Shown here piece after piece: positions 1 to 5,150 of a DNA stretch of 7,695 bases. Origin of the DNA: Ruminococcaceae bacterium UBA1741 (GTDB lineage Bacteria > Bacillota > Clostridia > Oscillospirales > Acutalibacteraceae); assembly GCA_002315685.1 (NCBI GenBank), contig DCHX01000017.1, positions 1 to 7,695 of the forward strand, in the 5' to 3' direction. The notes under the pieces were generated by a model that was not told the DNA's origin, did no database searches, and saw only the letters and a list, made by a program, of their open reading frames with translations. Position 1 is the stretch's first letter; each line of letters begins with the position of its first letter. A program made the translations under genes and the position numbers.

Positions 1-19
1 GGATGCCCACATCCACCCG
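1..19 (+). repeat. REP-like palindromic repeat, copy A (cut by window edge)
   Basis: GGATG CCCA CATCC is a small hairpin followed by ACCCG. It matches the second half of copy B (34-60) read on the opposite strand (GATGCCYACATC...CCCG), so it is the right end of a repeat whose left half lies outside the window. Repeats of the form GTAGGGG-stem-loop-CCCG are, from memory, common between genes in Clostridia; this family assignment is not checked. Confidence 0.55.
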
Positions 20-33
20 AAAGAATTACAACA

Positions 34-60
34 CGGGACGATGTAGGCATCGTCCCCTAC
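34..60 (-). repeat. REP-like palindromic repeat, copy B (complete)
   Basis: Read on the - strand it starts GTAGGGG and ends CCCG. On the + strand it contains a perfect 8-bp stem, GGACGATG (36-43) and CATCGTCC (48-55), around a 4-nt loop. It is inverted relative to copies A and C. No T-run follows, so it does not look like a terminator. Confidence 0.6.
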
Positions 61-77
61 GCAGAAAACAAAATCCC

Positions 78-102
78 GTAGGGGTGGATGATACCGTATC
101 GG
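78..102 (+). repeat. REP-like palindromic repeat, copy C (divergent)
   Basis: It starts with GTAGGGGTGGATG, as the family does, then diverges into GATAC-C-GTATC (90-100). With copies A and B this makes three copies within about 100 bases. The segment 103-149 that follows is plain A-rich DNA with no gene. Confidence 0.4.
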
Positions 103-163
103 TTTTCAACCCAGAAAAACGGGAAACTTAAATAAAAAACAAGAAAATTCAAACAAAAAATAC

Positions 164-192
164 TTGACCTTTCAGGGTGGGTGTGGTACAAT
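164..192 (+). promoter_or_regulatory. Sigma-A promoter P1 for rpmG-secE-nusG-rplK-rplA
   Basis: The -35 box is TTGACC (164-169), the spacer is exactly 17 bp, and the -10 box is TACAAT (187-192) with an extended -10 TG at 184-185. An A-rich stretch, CAAACAAAAAA (150-160), lies just upstream as a possible UP element; the same 11 bases precede the ylxM promoter. Transcription is expected to begin near 199, leaving about 196 nt of untranslated leader before rpmG. Confidence 0.85.
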
Positions 193-222
193 AGTCCTAC
201 CTCTGAAAGGTTCTTTTTTTTT
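167..222 (+). terminator. Terminator-like hairpin enclosing promoter P1
   Basis: Bases 167-181 pair with 196-211. There are nine uninterrupted pairs (ACCTTTCAG with CTGAAAGGT) and six further pairs including two G-U, with C200 bulged. A 14-nt loop (182-195) contains the -10 box. TTC and nine T (214-222) follow directly, as in an intrinsic terminator. It would stop transcripts arriving from upstream, but RNA started at P1 (near 199) lacks the left arm and would escape. A DNA operator is an alternative reading. Confidence 0.5.
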
Positions 223-395
223 GCAAAAAAGTTACCGATTGTGCGACTAACAGTATGTTGTGCTGTGCTTTCCCGTGCTACTCAATATGTGGCGTTTCGG
301 GGCTTGACATACATTGTTGCAGAGGGAGGCGTTTACTTTGTTGCCCGAGTGGCGACATAAGCAAAAAATATTTCCGTAAAACGGGAGGTGCCGTT
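199..395 (+). promoter_or_regulatory. Structured 5' leader of rpmG operon
   Basis: This stretch of about 196 nt between the predicted start of transcription and rpmG has no credible gene. It holds a T6-GC-A6 palindrome (217-230) and a hairpin 336-361 (CTT TGTTGCC, loop CGAGT, GGCGACA, one bulged T, AAG; one G-U pair). A short CCGT-AAA-ACGG hairpin (374-384) runs into the rpmG ribosome binding site GGGAGGTG (383-390). The length and the pairing near the start suggest control of translation or attenuation. I do not recognise a named RNA family. Confidence 0.4.
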
Positions 396-545
396 ATGAG
401 AGTAAAAATTACCCTCGCTTGCTCAGAATGCAAGCAACGCAATTACAACACAATGAAAAACAAGAAAAACGATCCGGACAGACTCGAAATGAACAAGTAT
501 TGCAGGTTCTGCAAGAAGCACACCTTGCACAAGGAAACAAAGTAA
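396..545 (+). CDS. rpmG: 50S ribosomal protein L33 (bL33), zinc-binding form
   Basis: A 49-residue basic protein of the large ribosomal subunit, near the E site. Two CxxC pairs, C9/C12 and C36/C39, form the zinc ribbon of the 'C+' class of L33; the segment LACSECKQRNY and the ending CRFCKKHTLHKETK are typical of the family. ATG 396 is chosen because GGGAGGTG lies 6-13 bases upstream and family members start about here. The reading frame stays open upstream to an ATG at 255, but that part is Cys-rich, lacks a ribosome binding site and does not resemble L33. It is first in a rpmG-secE-nusG-rplK-rplA run, the usual Firmicutes order, and secE follows after 12 bases. Confidence 0.95.
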   Translation: MRVKITLACSECKQRNYNTMKNKKNDPDRLEMNKYCRFCKKHTLHKETK

Positions 546-557
546 GGAGAATGATAA

Positions 558-1292
558 ATGAAAGTTGTAAATAGAATTTGTCAAATCCTCTGCATTGTTT
601 GCGGTCTTGGCGCTCTTGTTCTCTTCTTCTTCCCATTCGCTAAGTACACTGCCGGCAGCGATACCGAAACCGTTGTAGGTACTGTTCTTGCTTTCGGCGG
701 TAAGACAAAGGGTGTTATCGGCGGAAAAGCTTTTGATATGGCTGTATCTGCTAAAATTCTTTTCTGCTTTATCCTTACTGCGTTAGGCTTTATTATGAGC
801 GTTTTCTCGTTCAAGAAAAAAGGCCTTAGATACACAGTTCCGGTTTTTGCACTCGGCGATGCTATCTTTATGTTGGTTATTGCTCTTTCAAGCCCATATC
901 GTTTCATTGACTCTTCAAAGTTGTTTGAGGTAACAAGCGATAGCTATGTTGCAAAGGTTCCTTTCGGTGAGGACTATGTTAAGTACACTCCTTATGTCCT
1001 TATCGTTAGCATTTTGCTTTTCGCTTTCTTTGTTTTCGCTGCCGCTTACCTTTTTATTGACGACTATATTGAGGTTTGTGAATCTAAGGGCAAGAAAACG
1101 ATTTTTGCAAGATTTTGCCTCTTTATTCGTGATTATAAGAGCGAAATTAAGAAAATTGTATGGCCCGGTATGAAGGATGTAACAAGAAACACGCTTATTG
1201 TTCTTATTATGTGCCTTTTGGTGGGAGCTTTGATTTGGTTACTTGACTGGGGACTCGGAAGTCTTATCAAGGTAATCTTGAATGTAAAGTAA
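558..1292 (+). CDS. secE: SecE translocase subunit with four-helix N-terminal extension
   Basis: SecE clamps SecY in the SecYEG protein-conducting channel. Only the last third is SecE-like: residues about 179-242 hold an amphipathic helix, the hallmark EIKKIVWPGMKDVTRNT (W202, P203) and one membrane helix (about 212-232). Most Firmicutes SecE proteins are roughly 60-75 residues with one helix; this one is 244 residues. Residues 1-170 add four hydrophobic segments (about 8-28, 63-85, 92-112, 144-166) with two outside loops (29-62, 113-143). Basic residues (KKKGLR, KGKK) fall on the predicted cytoplasmic side, so the topology fits SecE's N-in helix. No in-frame ATG or GTG with a ribosome binding site separates the parts, so one polypeptide is likely. 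AAGGAGA (544-550) precedes ATG 558. I do not recognise the extension. Confidence 0.88.
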   Translation: MKVVNRICQILCIVCGLGALVLFFFPFAKYTAGSDTETVVGTVLAFGGKTKGVIGGKAFDMAVSAKILFCFILTALGFIMSVFSFKKKGLRYTVPVFALGDAIFMLVIALSSPYRFIDSSKLFEVTSDSYVAKVPFGEDYVKYTPYVLIVSILLFAFFVFAAAYLFIDDYIEVCESKGKKTIFARFCLFIRDYKSEIKKIVWPGMKDVTRNTLIVLIMCLLVGALIWLLDWGLGSLIKVILNVK

Positions 1293-1308
1293 TCGGAGGG
1301 AGCTACTT

Positions 1309-1836
1309 ATGTCCGATAAGATGGAAGCAAAATGGTATGTGGTTCATACCTATTCCGGCTACGAAAACAAGGTTGCTAATGACCTTGTAACAATGGTCGA
1401 AAGTCGCGGTATGCAGGATTTGATTCAGGATGTTAAAATCCCGACCGAAACCGTTACCGAGATTAAAGACGATACAACCCGTGAGGTAGAACGCAAAATC
1501 TTCCCGGGTTATGTATTGATAAAGATGATCGTTACTAACGACAGTTGGTATCTTGTCCGCAATATTCGCGGCTGTACCGGCTTCGTAGGACCGGCGTCAA
1601 AACCGGTACCGCTAACCGACGAAGAGGTTGCAAACTTAGGCGTTGAAAAGCACAGCGTAGAGGTTTCTTACAATGTCGGCGATAATGTTAAAATTATCAG
1701 CGGTCCGCTTGAAGGATACAGCGGCAAGGTTAAAACCGTTGATACGGCGAATAACAATGTTTGTATTATCCTTTCTATGTTCGGCAAGGAAACTCCGGTT
1801 GAACTCGAGCTTGACCAGATTTCTTTGGACGACTGA
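1309..1836 (+). CDS. nusG: Transcription termination/antitermination protein NusG
   Basis: NusG binds the RNA polymerase clamp, affects pausing and links transcription to Rho or the leading ribosome. The 175 residues have the normal two-domain form: an NGN domain from KWYVVHTYSGYENKV (about 8-22) through KIFPGYVLIKM (63-73) and RNIRGCTGFVG, and a C-terminal KOW domain starting at VGDNVKIISGPLEGYSGKV (123-141) and ending with SMFGKETPVELELDQI. GGAGGGAG (1295-1302) sets ATG 1309; a second Met at codon 5 is a less favoured start. It lies 16 bases after secE, the conserved secE-nusG pairing. Nothing appears truncated. Confidence 0.97.
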   Translation: MSDKMEAKWYVVHTYSGYENKVANDLVTMVESRGMQDLIQDVKIPTETVTEIKDDTTREVERKIFPGYVLIKMIVTNDSWYLVRNIRGCTGFVGPASKPVPLTDEEVANLGVEKHSVEVSYNVGDNVKIISGPLEGYSGKVKTVDTANNNVCIILSMFGKETPVELELDQISLDD

Positions 1837-2018
1837 TTATTGTTAATACGCAGAAATGCTTATTAACTTCCGGCATATAAGTTCTTGCGGTTAGGTTGAC
1901 CGGCTGCAAGGTGAGCGCTTGTATGTCACGGTGGGAGGAACGGGAACAGACCTGTTCCGCCAAGTGTTGGAATTTATTCCAAGTAACACGGTTACCACGA
2001 ATTTTGGAGGTGCTTTAT
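1837..2018 (+). promoter_or_regulatory. Structured leader before rplK, probable L1-type autoregulatory region
   Basis: The 182 nt have no gene but several foldable parts. The first is a hairpin at 1842-1867. The second is CTTG-CGGT (1884-1891) pairing with ACCG (1899-1902) and CAAG (1907-1910). The third is a domain bounded by GTGG (1931-1934) and CCAC (1995-1998) that encloses GGAAC/GTTCC (1937-1941/1954-1958) and TTGGAA-TTTA-TTCCAA (1966-1981). Ribosomal protein L1 is known to repress the L11-L1 mRNA in E. coli. The bounded domain recurs in reduced form before rplA, which is why I suggest an L1 target; this is inference. Confidence 0.5.
1842..1867 (+). other. GAAA-tetraloop hairpin after nusG
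   Basis: GTTAATA (1842-1848) pairs perfectly with TATTAAC (1861-1867). Inside, after a C-T mismatch, GCA pairs with TGC around the loop GAAA (1853-1856), a stable GNRA tetraloop. It begins 6 bases after the nusG stop and has no following T-run, so it is more likely an RNA stability or processing structure than a full terminator. Confidence 0.55.
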
Positions 2019-2444
2019 ATGGCTCAGAAAATTACAGGTTACATTAAATTGCAGATTCCCGCAGGTAAAGCTACACCGGCTCCACCTGTTGGCCCTGCTC
2101 TTGGTCAGTACGGCGTTAATATTATGGAATTTACCAAAGCTTTTAACGAAAAGACCAAGAATGACGGCGGTTTGATTATTCCGGTTGTAATTACCGTTTA
2201 CGCTGACCGTTCGTTCACATTTATTACTAAGACTCCACCTGCTGCCGTTCTTATTAAGAAGGCTTGTGGAATCGAATCTGCTTCCGGCACACCTAACAAA
2301 ACTAAGGTTGCTAAAATCACAAAAGAGCAGATTAAGAAAATCGCAGAAACAAAAATGCCCGACTTAAACGCAGCATCTATCGAATCTGCTATGAGTATGA
2401 TAGCAGGAACTGCTCGTTCAATGGGCGTAGAAGTAGTCGATTAA
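2019..2444 (+). CDS. rplK: 50S ribosomal protein L11 (uL11)
   Basis: L11 binds the GTPase-associated centre of 23S rRNA and takes part in factor binding and the stringent response. The 141 residues match the family length. The N-terminal domain has the proline-rich switch PPVGPALGQ (22-30) followed by YGVNIMEFTKAFN; the C-terminal RNA-binding domain starts near FITKTPPAAVLIKKACGI and ends SMGVEVVD. ATG 2019 is fixed by TTTTGGAGGTG upstream and the MAQKITGYIKLQIPAG opening. The frame is open back to an ATG at 1896, but those codons overlap the structured leader and are not L11-like. rplA follows after 53 bases. Confidence 0.97.
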   Translation: MAQKITGYIKLQIPAGKATPAPPVGPALGQYGVNIMEFTKAFNEKTKNDGGLIIPVVITVYADRSFTFITKTPPAAVLIKKACGIESASGTPNKTKVAKITKEQIKKIAETKMPDLNAASIESAMSMIAGTARSMGVEVVD

Positions 2445-2453
2445 TTCTCTCTT

Positions 2454-2480
2454 GTGGGAGGAAAATTCCGATTTGACCAC
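2454..2480 (+). promoter_or_regulatory. L1-operator-like motif before rplA
   Basis: GTGGGAGGAA (2454-2463) is identical to 1931-1940 in the rplK leader. In both places it is followed by a CCG (2468-2470) and then ACCAC (2476-2480). GTGG can pair with CCAC around a small inner GGA/TCC stem. ACCAC ends 17 bases before the rplA start here and 20 bases before the rplK start there. GGGAGG inside the motif looks like a ribosome binding site, but the one serving rplA is GGGAGGT at 2485-2491. Confidence 0.5.
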
Positions 2481-2497
2481 TTATTGGGAGGTAAACT

Positions 2498-3193
2498 ATG
2501 AAACACGGAAAAAAATATAACGAAGGCTCTAAGCTTATCGACAGCGGTAAGTTTTATGATGTCAACGAAGCAGTTGAGGTTGCTATTAAAACCGGTACTG
2601 CAAAATTTGATGAAACAGTTGAAATTCATGTTCGCTTGGGTGTTGACTCTCGCCACGCTGACCAACAGGTTAGAGGCGCTGTTGTTCTTCCGAACGGAAC
2701 AGGTAAAAAAGTAAGAACTCTCGTTCTTGCTAAGGGCGACAAGGCTGACGCTGCTAAGGAAGCAGGTTCGGATTTTGTCGGCGCTGAGGAACTCGTAACC
2801 AAGATTCAGAATGAAAACTGGCTTGATTTCGATGTTGTTATCGCAACACCCGATATGATGGGCGTTGTAGGTCGTTTAGGTAAGGTTTTAGGTCCGAGAG
2901 GTCTTATGCCTACACCTAAGGCAGGTACTGTAACTCCTGATGTTGCTAAGGCTGTAACCGAAGCAAAAGCAGGTAAGATTGAGTACCGTCTTGACAAGAC
3001 TAACATTATCCATTGCCCAATCGGTAAGGTGTCTTTCGGCGCTGAAAAGCTCCAAGAAAACCTTGATGCTCTTATGGGAGCTATCGTAAAGGCAAAGCCG
3101 GCAGCTACAAAAGGTCAGTACATTAAGTCCTGCACCATCGCTACTACAATGGGCCCCGGAATCAAACTTAATGTTTCTAAATTCGGCGCATAA
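2498..3193 (+). CDS. rplA: 50S ribosomal protein L1 (uL1)
   Basis: L1 forms the mobile stalk at the ribosomal E site and helps release deacylated tRNA; in several bacteria it also represses its own L11-L1 mRNA. The 231 residues match the family. The start MKHGKKYNEGSKLID, the RNA-contact segment FDETVEIHVRLGVD (37-50), and the signature running from ATPDMMGVVGRLGKVLGPRG (116-135) into LMPTPKAGTV are all present. GGGAGGT (2485-2491) precedes ATG 2498. It is the last gene before a strong terminator; rplJ and rplL, which often come next, are not in this window. Confidence 0.97.
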   Translation: MKHGKKYNEGSKLIDSGKFYDVNEAVEVAIKTGTAKFDETVEIHVRLGVDSRHADQQVRGAVVLPNGTGKKVRTLVLAKGDKADAAKEAGSDFVGAEELVTKIQNENWLDFDVVIATPDMMGVVGRLGKVLGPRGLMPTPKAGTVTPDVAKAVTEAKAGKIEYRLDKTNIIHCPIGKVSFGAEKLQENLDALMGAIVKAKPAATKGQYIKSCTIATTMGPGIKLNVSKFGA

Positions 3194-3227
3194 TTGTAAG
3201 CGGATTTCAAAGGTTGCAAAAACTTAT

Positions 3228-3266
3228 AAAATTTACCCCGTACCATCGGTACGGGGTAAATTTTTT
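3228..3266 (+). terminator. Strong intrinsic terminator after rplA
   Basis: A 17-bp uninterrupted stem (3228-3244 with 3248-3264) around the loop ATC contains ACCCCGTACC/GGTACGGGGT and ends in six T (3261-3266). An A-run on the left arm means it could also act on the opposite strand. It lies 34 bases after rplA and separates this operon from ylxM-ffh. Confidence 0.93.
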
Positions 3267-3278
3267 ATGCTTATTATT

Positions 3279-3306
3279 AATTCATAATTCATAATTCTAA
3301 ATTCTT
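3279..3306. repeat. Heptamer tandem repeat AATTCAT
   Basis: Four consecutive 7-bp units: AATTCAT, AATTCAT, AATTCTA, AATTCTT. A further AATTCGA occurs at 3312-3318. It fills the spacer between the rplA terminator and the ylxM promoter. No function is evident. Confidence 0.6.
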
Positions 3307-3343
3307 AATTTAATTCGAATGTAAAAAAACGCAAACAAAAAAC

Positions 3344-3372
3344 TTGACAGCGGGATTTGTTTGTGTTATACT
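3344..3372 (+). promoter_or_regulatory. Sigma-A promoter P2 for ylxM-ffh-rpsP operon
   Basis: TTGACA (3344-3349), a 17-bp spacer and TATACT (3367-3372), with an extended -10 TG at 3364-3365. CAAACAAAAAA (3332-3342) upstream is identical to the tract before P1. The predicted start near 3379 leaves a short leader of about 39 nt. Confidence 0.9.
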
Positions 3373-3380
3373 CTCATAGG

Positions 3381-3401
3381 TGTAAAGAAAAAAACTTTAC
3401 A
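3381..3401 (+). promoter_or_regulatory. 5'-end hairpin of ylxM mRNA
   Basis: TGTAAAG (3381-3387) and CTTTACA (3395-3401) form a perfect 7-bp stem around seven A. It falls at the very start of the predicted transcript and abuts the ribosome binding site AGGAGAGAGG (3401-3410). It may protect the 5' end or tune ribosome access. Confidence 0.5.
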
Positions 3402-3417
3402 GGAGAGAGGAACTAAT

Positions 3418-3726
3418 ATGTCGGAGAAGGATTTATTTGTCGGTGCATTGAATGATGTTTACGGCGAGTTCTTGGGCGGAAAGCAAAAGCGTCTTATTTC
3501 GGCTTATTATGATGAAGACCTTTCGTTAGCCGAAATATCCGAGCTTGAAGGAATTACAAGACAAGCGGTGCTTGACTCTATAAAGCGCACGAGCGAAAAG
3601 CTTTATTTGTTTGAAGAAAAGTGCGGTTACTGTAAGAAGTTTTTAGCTATGAAAGAGCTTTCGGACAAACTTGAAGACAAGAGCGAAACGGCTGTTAAAT
3701 TAAAGGAAATAATAGATAATTTATAA
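3418..3726 (+). CDS. ylxM: YlxM/p13-like helix-turn-helix protein, SRP-associated
   Basis: A 102-residue member of the UPF0122/YlxM family, encoded next to ffh in many Firmicutes. The centre, LSLAEISELEGITRQAVLDS (about 35-54), is a helix-turn-helix resembling sigma-factor region 4; the C-terminal half is charged and helical, and C69/C72 form a lone CxxC. In streptococci YlxM stimulates the GTPase cycle of the signal recognition particle; that role is carried over by family. ATG 3418 is chosen because AGGAGAGAGG lies 8 bases upstream. An earlier in-frame ATG at 3361 would overlap the -10 box of the promoter and is rejected. ffh follows after 30 bases. Confidence 0.92.
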   Translation: MSEKDLFVGALNDVYGEFLGGKQKRLISAYYDEDLSLAEISELEGITRQAVLDSIKRTSEKLYLFEEKCGYCKKFLAMKELSDKLEDKSETAVKLKEIIDNL

Positions 3727-3756
3727 TATATATTATTATATAAGGGTGGTGAGTAA

Positions 3757-5106
3757 ATGGCTTTTGATAATCTTTCGGATAAATTAGCGGGTGTTTTTAA
3801 GAAGCTTAAAAATCACGGCAAATTGAGTGAAAGTGATGTAAAAGAGGCGATGCGTGAGGTTCGCCTTGCTCTTTTAGAGGCGGATGTCAACTATAAAGTT
3901 GCGAAGGATTTTACAAATTCGGTTGCCGAAAAGTGTATCGGCGAGAATGTTATGGAAAGTCTTACTCCCGCGCAGATGGTTATTAAGATAGTGCGTGAGG
4001 AACTTACCGCTTTAATGGGCAACGACCAAGCCCGACTTAAAACCTCTTCTAAAATTCCTACCGTTATTATGATGTGCGGTTTGCAAGGCTCGGGTAAAAC
4101 TACCCATTGTGCAAAGCTTGCCAAATACCTCAAAAGTAAAGGTCATAGACCTATGCTTGTTGCGGGGGATATATATAGACCTGCCGCTATTGACCAACTG
4201 AAAATTGTGGGCGAACAGGTGAATGTGCCTGTTTTCGAGAAGGGGACGCAAAAGCCCGAAAAGACTGTTGTTGAAGCTGTTTCTTATGCAAAAGATTACG
4301 GCCACGATTTTGTAATACTCGATACCGCCGGCAGACTTCATATTGACAGTGAGCTTATGGATGAGCTTATCCGTATCACAAAGGCGGTAGAAATTGATAA
4401 CATTTTGTTGGTTGTTGACTCTATGGTCGGACAAGATGCCGTAAATATCGCCAAAGCGTTTAACGACATTTTGGAAATTGACGGCGTTATTCTTACAAAG
4501 CTTGACGGCGATACCCGTGGCGGTGCGGCTCTTTCGGTAAGAGCGGTTACGGGCAAGCCGATTATGTTCTCGGGTGTCGGTGAAAAGCTTGACGAGCTTG
4601 AAGAGTTCCACCCCGACAGAATGGCAACAAGAATTCTCGGTATGGGCGATATGCTTTCTCTTATTGAGAGGGTTGAAAACGAGCTTGACGAGAAGAAAGC
4701 CGAAGAAACGGCAAAAAGATTACAAGAAAACAAGTTTGATTTGAATGACCTGCTCGACCAGTTTGGGCAAATTAAGAAAATGGGCAACATAAAGGGCTTG
4801 CTTTCTATGATTCCCGGTGTTTCGAATCAAGTTAAGGACGCCGAAATTGATGAGCGTCAAATAGACAGAACCGAAGCGATTATTAAGTCAATGACCAAAA
4901 AAGAGCGTGCAAAGCCCGACATAATAAATGCTTCAAGAAAAAGAAGAATTGCCGCCGGTTGCGGAATGGGTGTTGAGGAAGTTAATAAGCTTCTGAAACA
5001 GTACGAACAAATGAAAAAAATGTTCAAGCAAATGAACGGCAAAGCAGGACGCAGAAAAATGATGCGCGGAATGGGTGGCTTTAACCCTAAGGATTTCGGT
5101 TTATAA
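3757..5106 (+). CDS. ffh: Signal recognition particle protein Ffh (SRP54)
   Basis: Ffh binds signal peptides of nascent membrane proteins together with SRP RNA and docks, as a GTPase, with FtsY at the membrane. All 449 residues fit: N domain (1-95); G domain with P-loop GLQGSGKT (108-115), DIYRPAAIDQL (138-148), DTAGR (189-193), TKLDGD (247-252) and GVGEKLDELEEFHPDR (273-288); and a methionine-rich M domain (about 325-449). The RNA-binding helix reads RKRRIAAGCG (394-403), where GSG is the usual ending, so Cys402 replaces Ser. The tail MKKMFKQMNG...KMMRGMGG is typical. GGGTGGTG upstream supports ATG 3757. It is co-transcribed with ylxM and precedes rpsP by 44 bases, the standard Firmicutes arrangement. 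Confidence 0.98.
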   Translation: MAFDNLSDKLAGVFKKLKNHGKLSESDVKEAMREVRLALLEADVNYKVAKDFTNSVAEKCIGENVMESLTPAQMVIKIVREELTALMGNDQARLKTSSKIPTVIMMCGLQGSGKTTHCAKLAKYLKSKGHRPMLVAGDIYRPAAIDQLKIVGEQVNVPVFEKGTQKPEKTVVEAVSYAKDYGHDFVILDTAGRLHIDSELMDELIRITKAVEIDNILLVVDSMVGQDAVNIAKAFNDILEIDGVILTKLDGDTRGGAALSVRAVTGKPIMFSGVGEKLDELEEFHPDRMATRILGMGDMLSLIERVENELDEKKAEETAKRLQENKFDLNDLLDQFGQIKKMGNIKGLLSMIPGVSNQVKDAEIDERQIDRTEAIIKSMTKKERAKPDIINASRKRRIAAGCGMGVEEVNKLLKQYEQMKKMFKQMNGKAGRRKMMRGMGGFNPKDFGL

Positions 5107-5150
5107 GGTTTTTCCTTTTAAATAAGATTTTGTGTTGGAGGTGTATATAA

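Noticed and set aside
175..215. T-box-like AGGGTGG before a hairpin and T-run
   Set aside because: The GGNACCGCG continuation is missing, there is no specifier stem region, and the promoter -10 lies within the segment.
304..332. Second promoter starting with TTGACA in the rpmG leader
   Set aside because: At 16-18 bp spacing no usable -10 box is present; the sequence there is G-rich.
255..395. Cys-rich reading frame in frame with, and upstream of, rpmG
   Set aside because: There is no ribosome binding site before ATG 255, nothing in it resembles L33, and GGGAGGTG points to ATG 396.
1896..1924. Internal promoter for rplK (TTGACC, 17 bp, TTGTAT)
   Set aside because: The -10 matches consensus at only three of six positions, and the bases are better explained by RNA stems.
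1896..2018. N-terminal extension of rplK from ATG 1896
   Set aside because: The added 41 residues are not L11-like, and the ribosome binding site and family start fit ATG 2019.
3361..3417. Earlier ylxM start at ATG 3361
   Set aside because: It overlaps the P2 -10 box, so it would lie upstream of the transcript start; AGGAGAGAGG serves ATG 3418.
4012..4611. 199-codon antisense reading frame within ffh
   Set aside because: It is a codon-bias shadow of ffh, with no ribosome binding site, promoter or recognisable motif.
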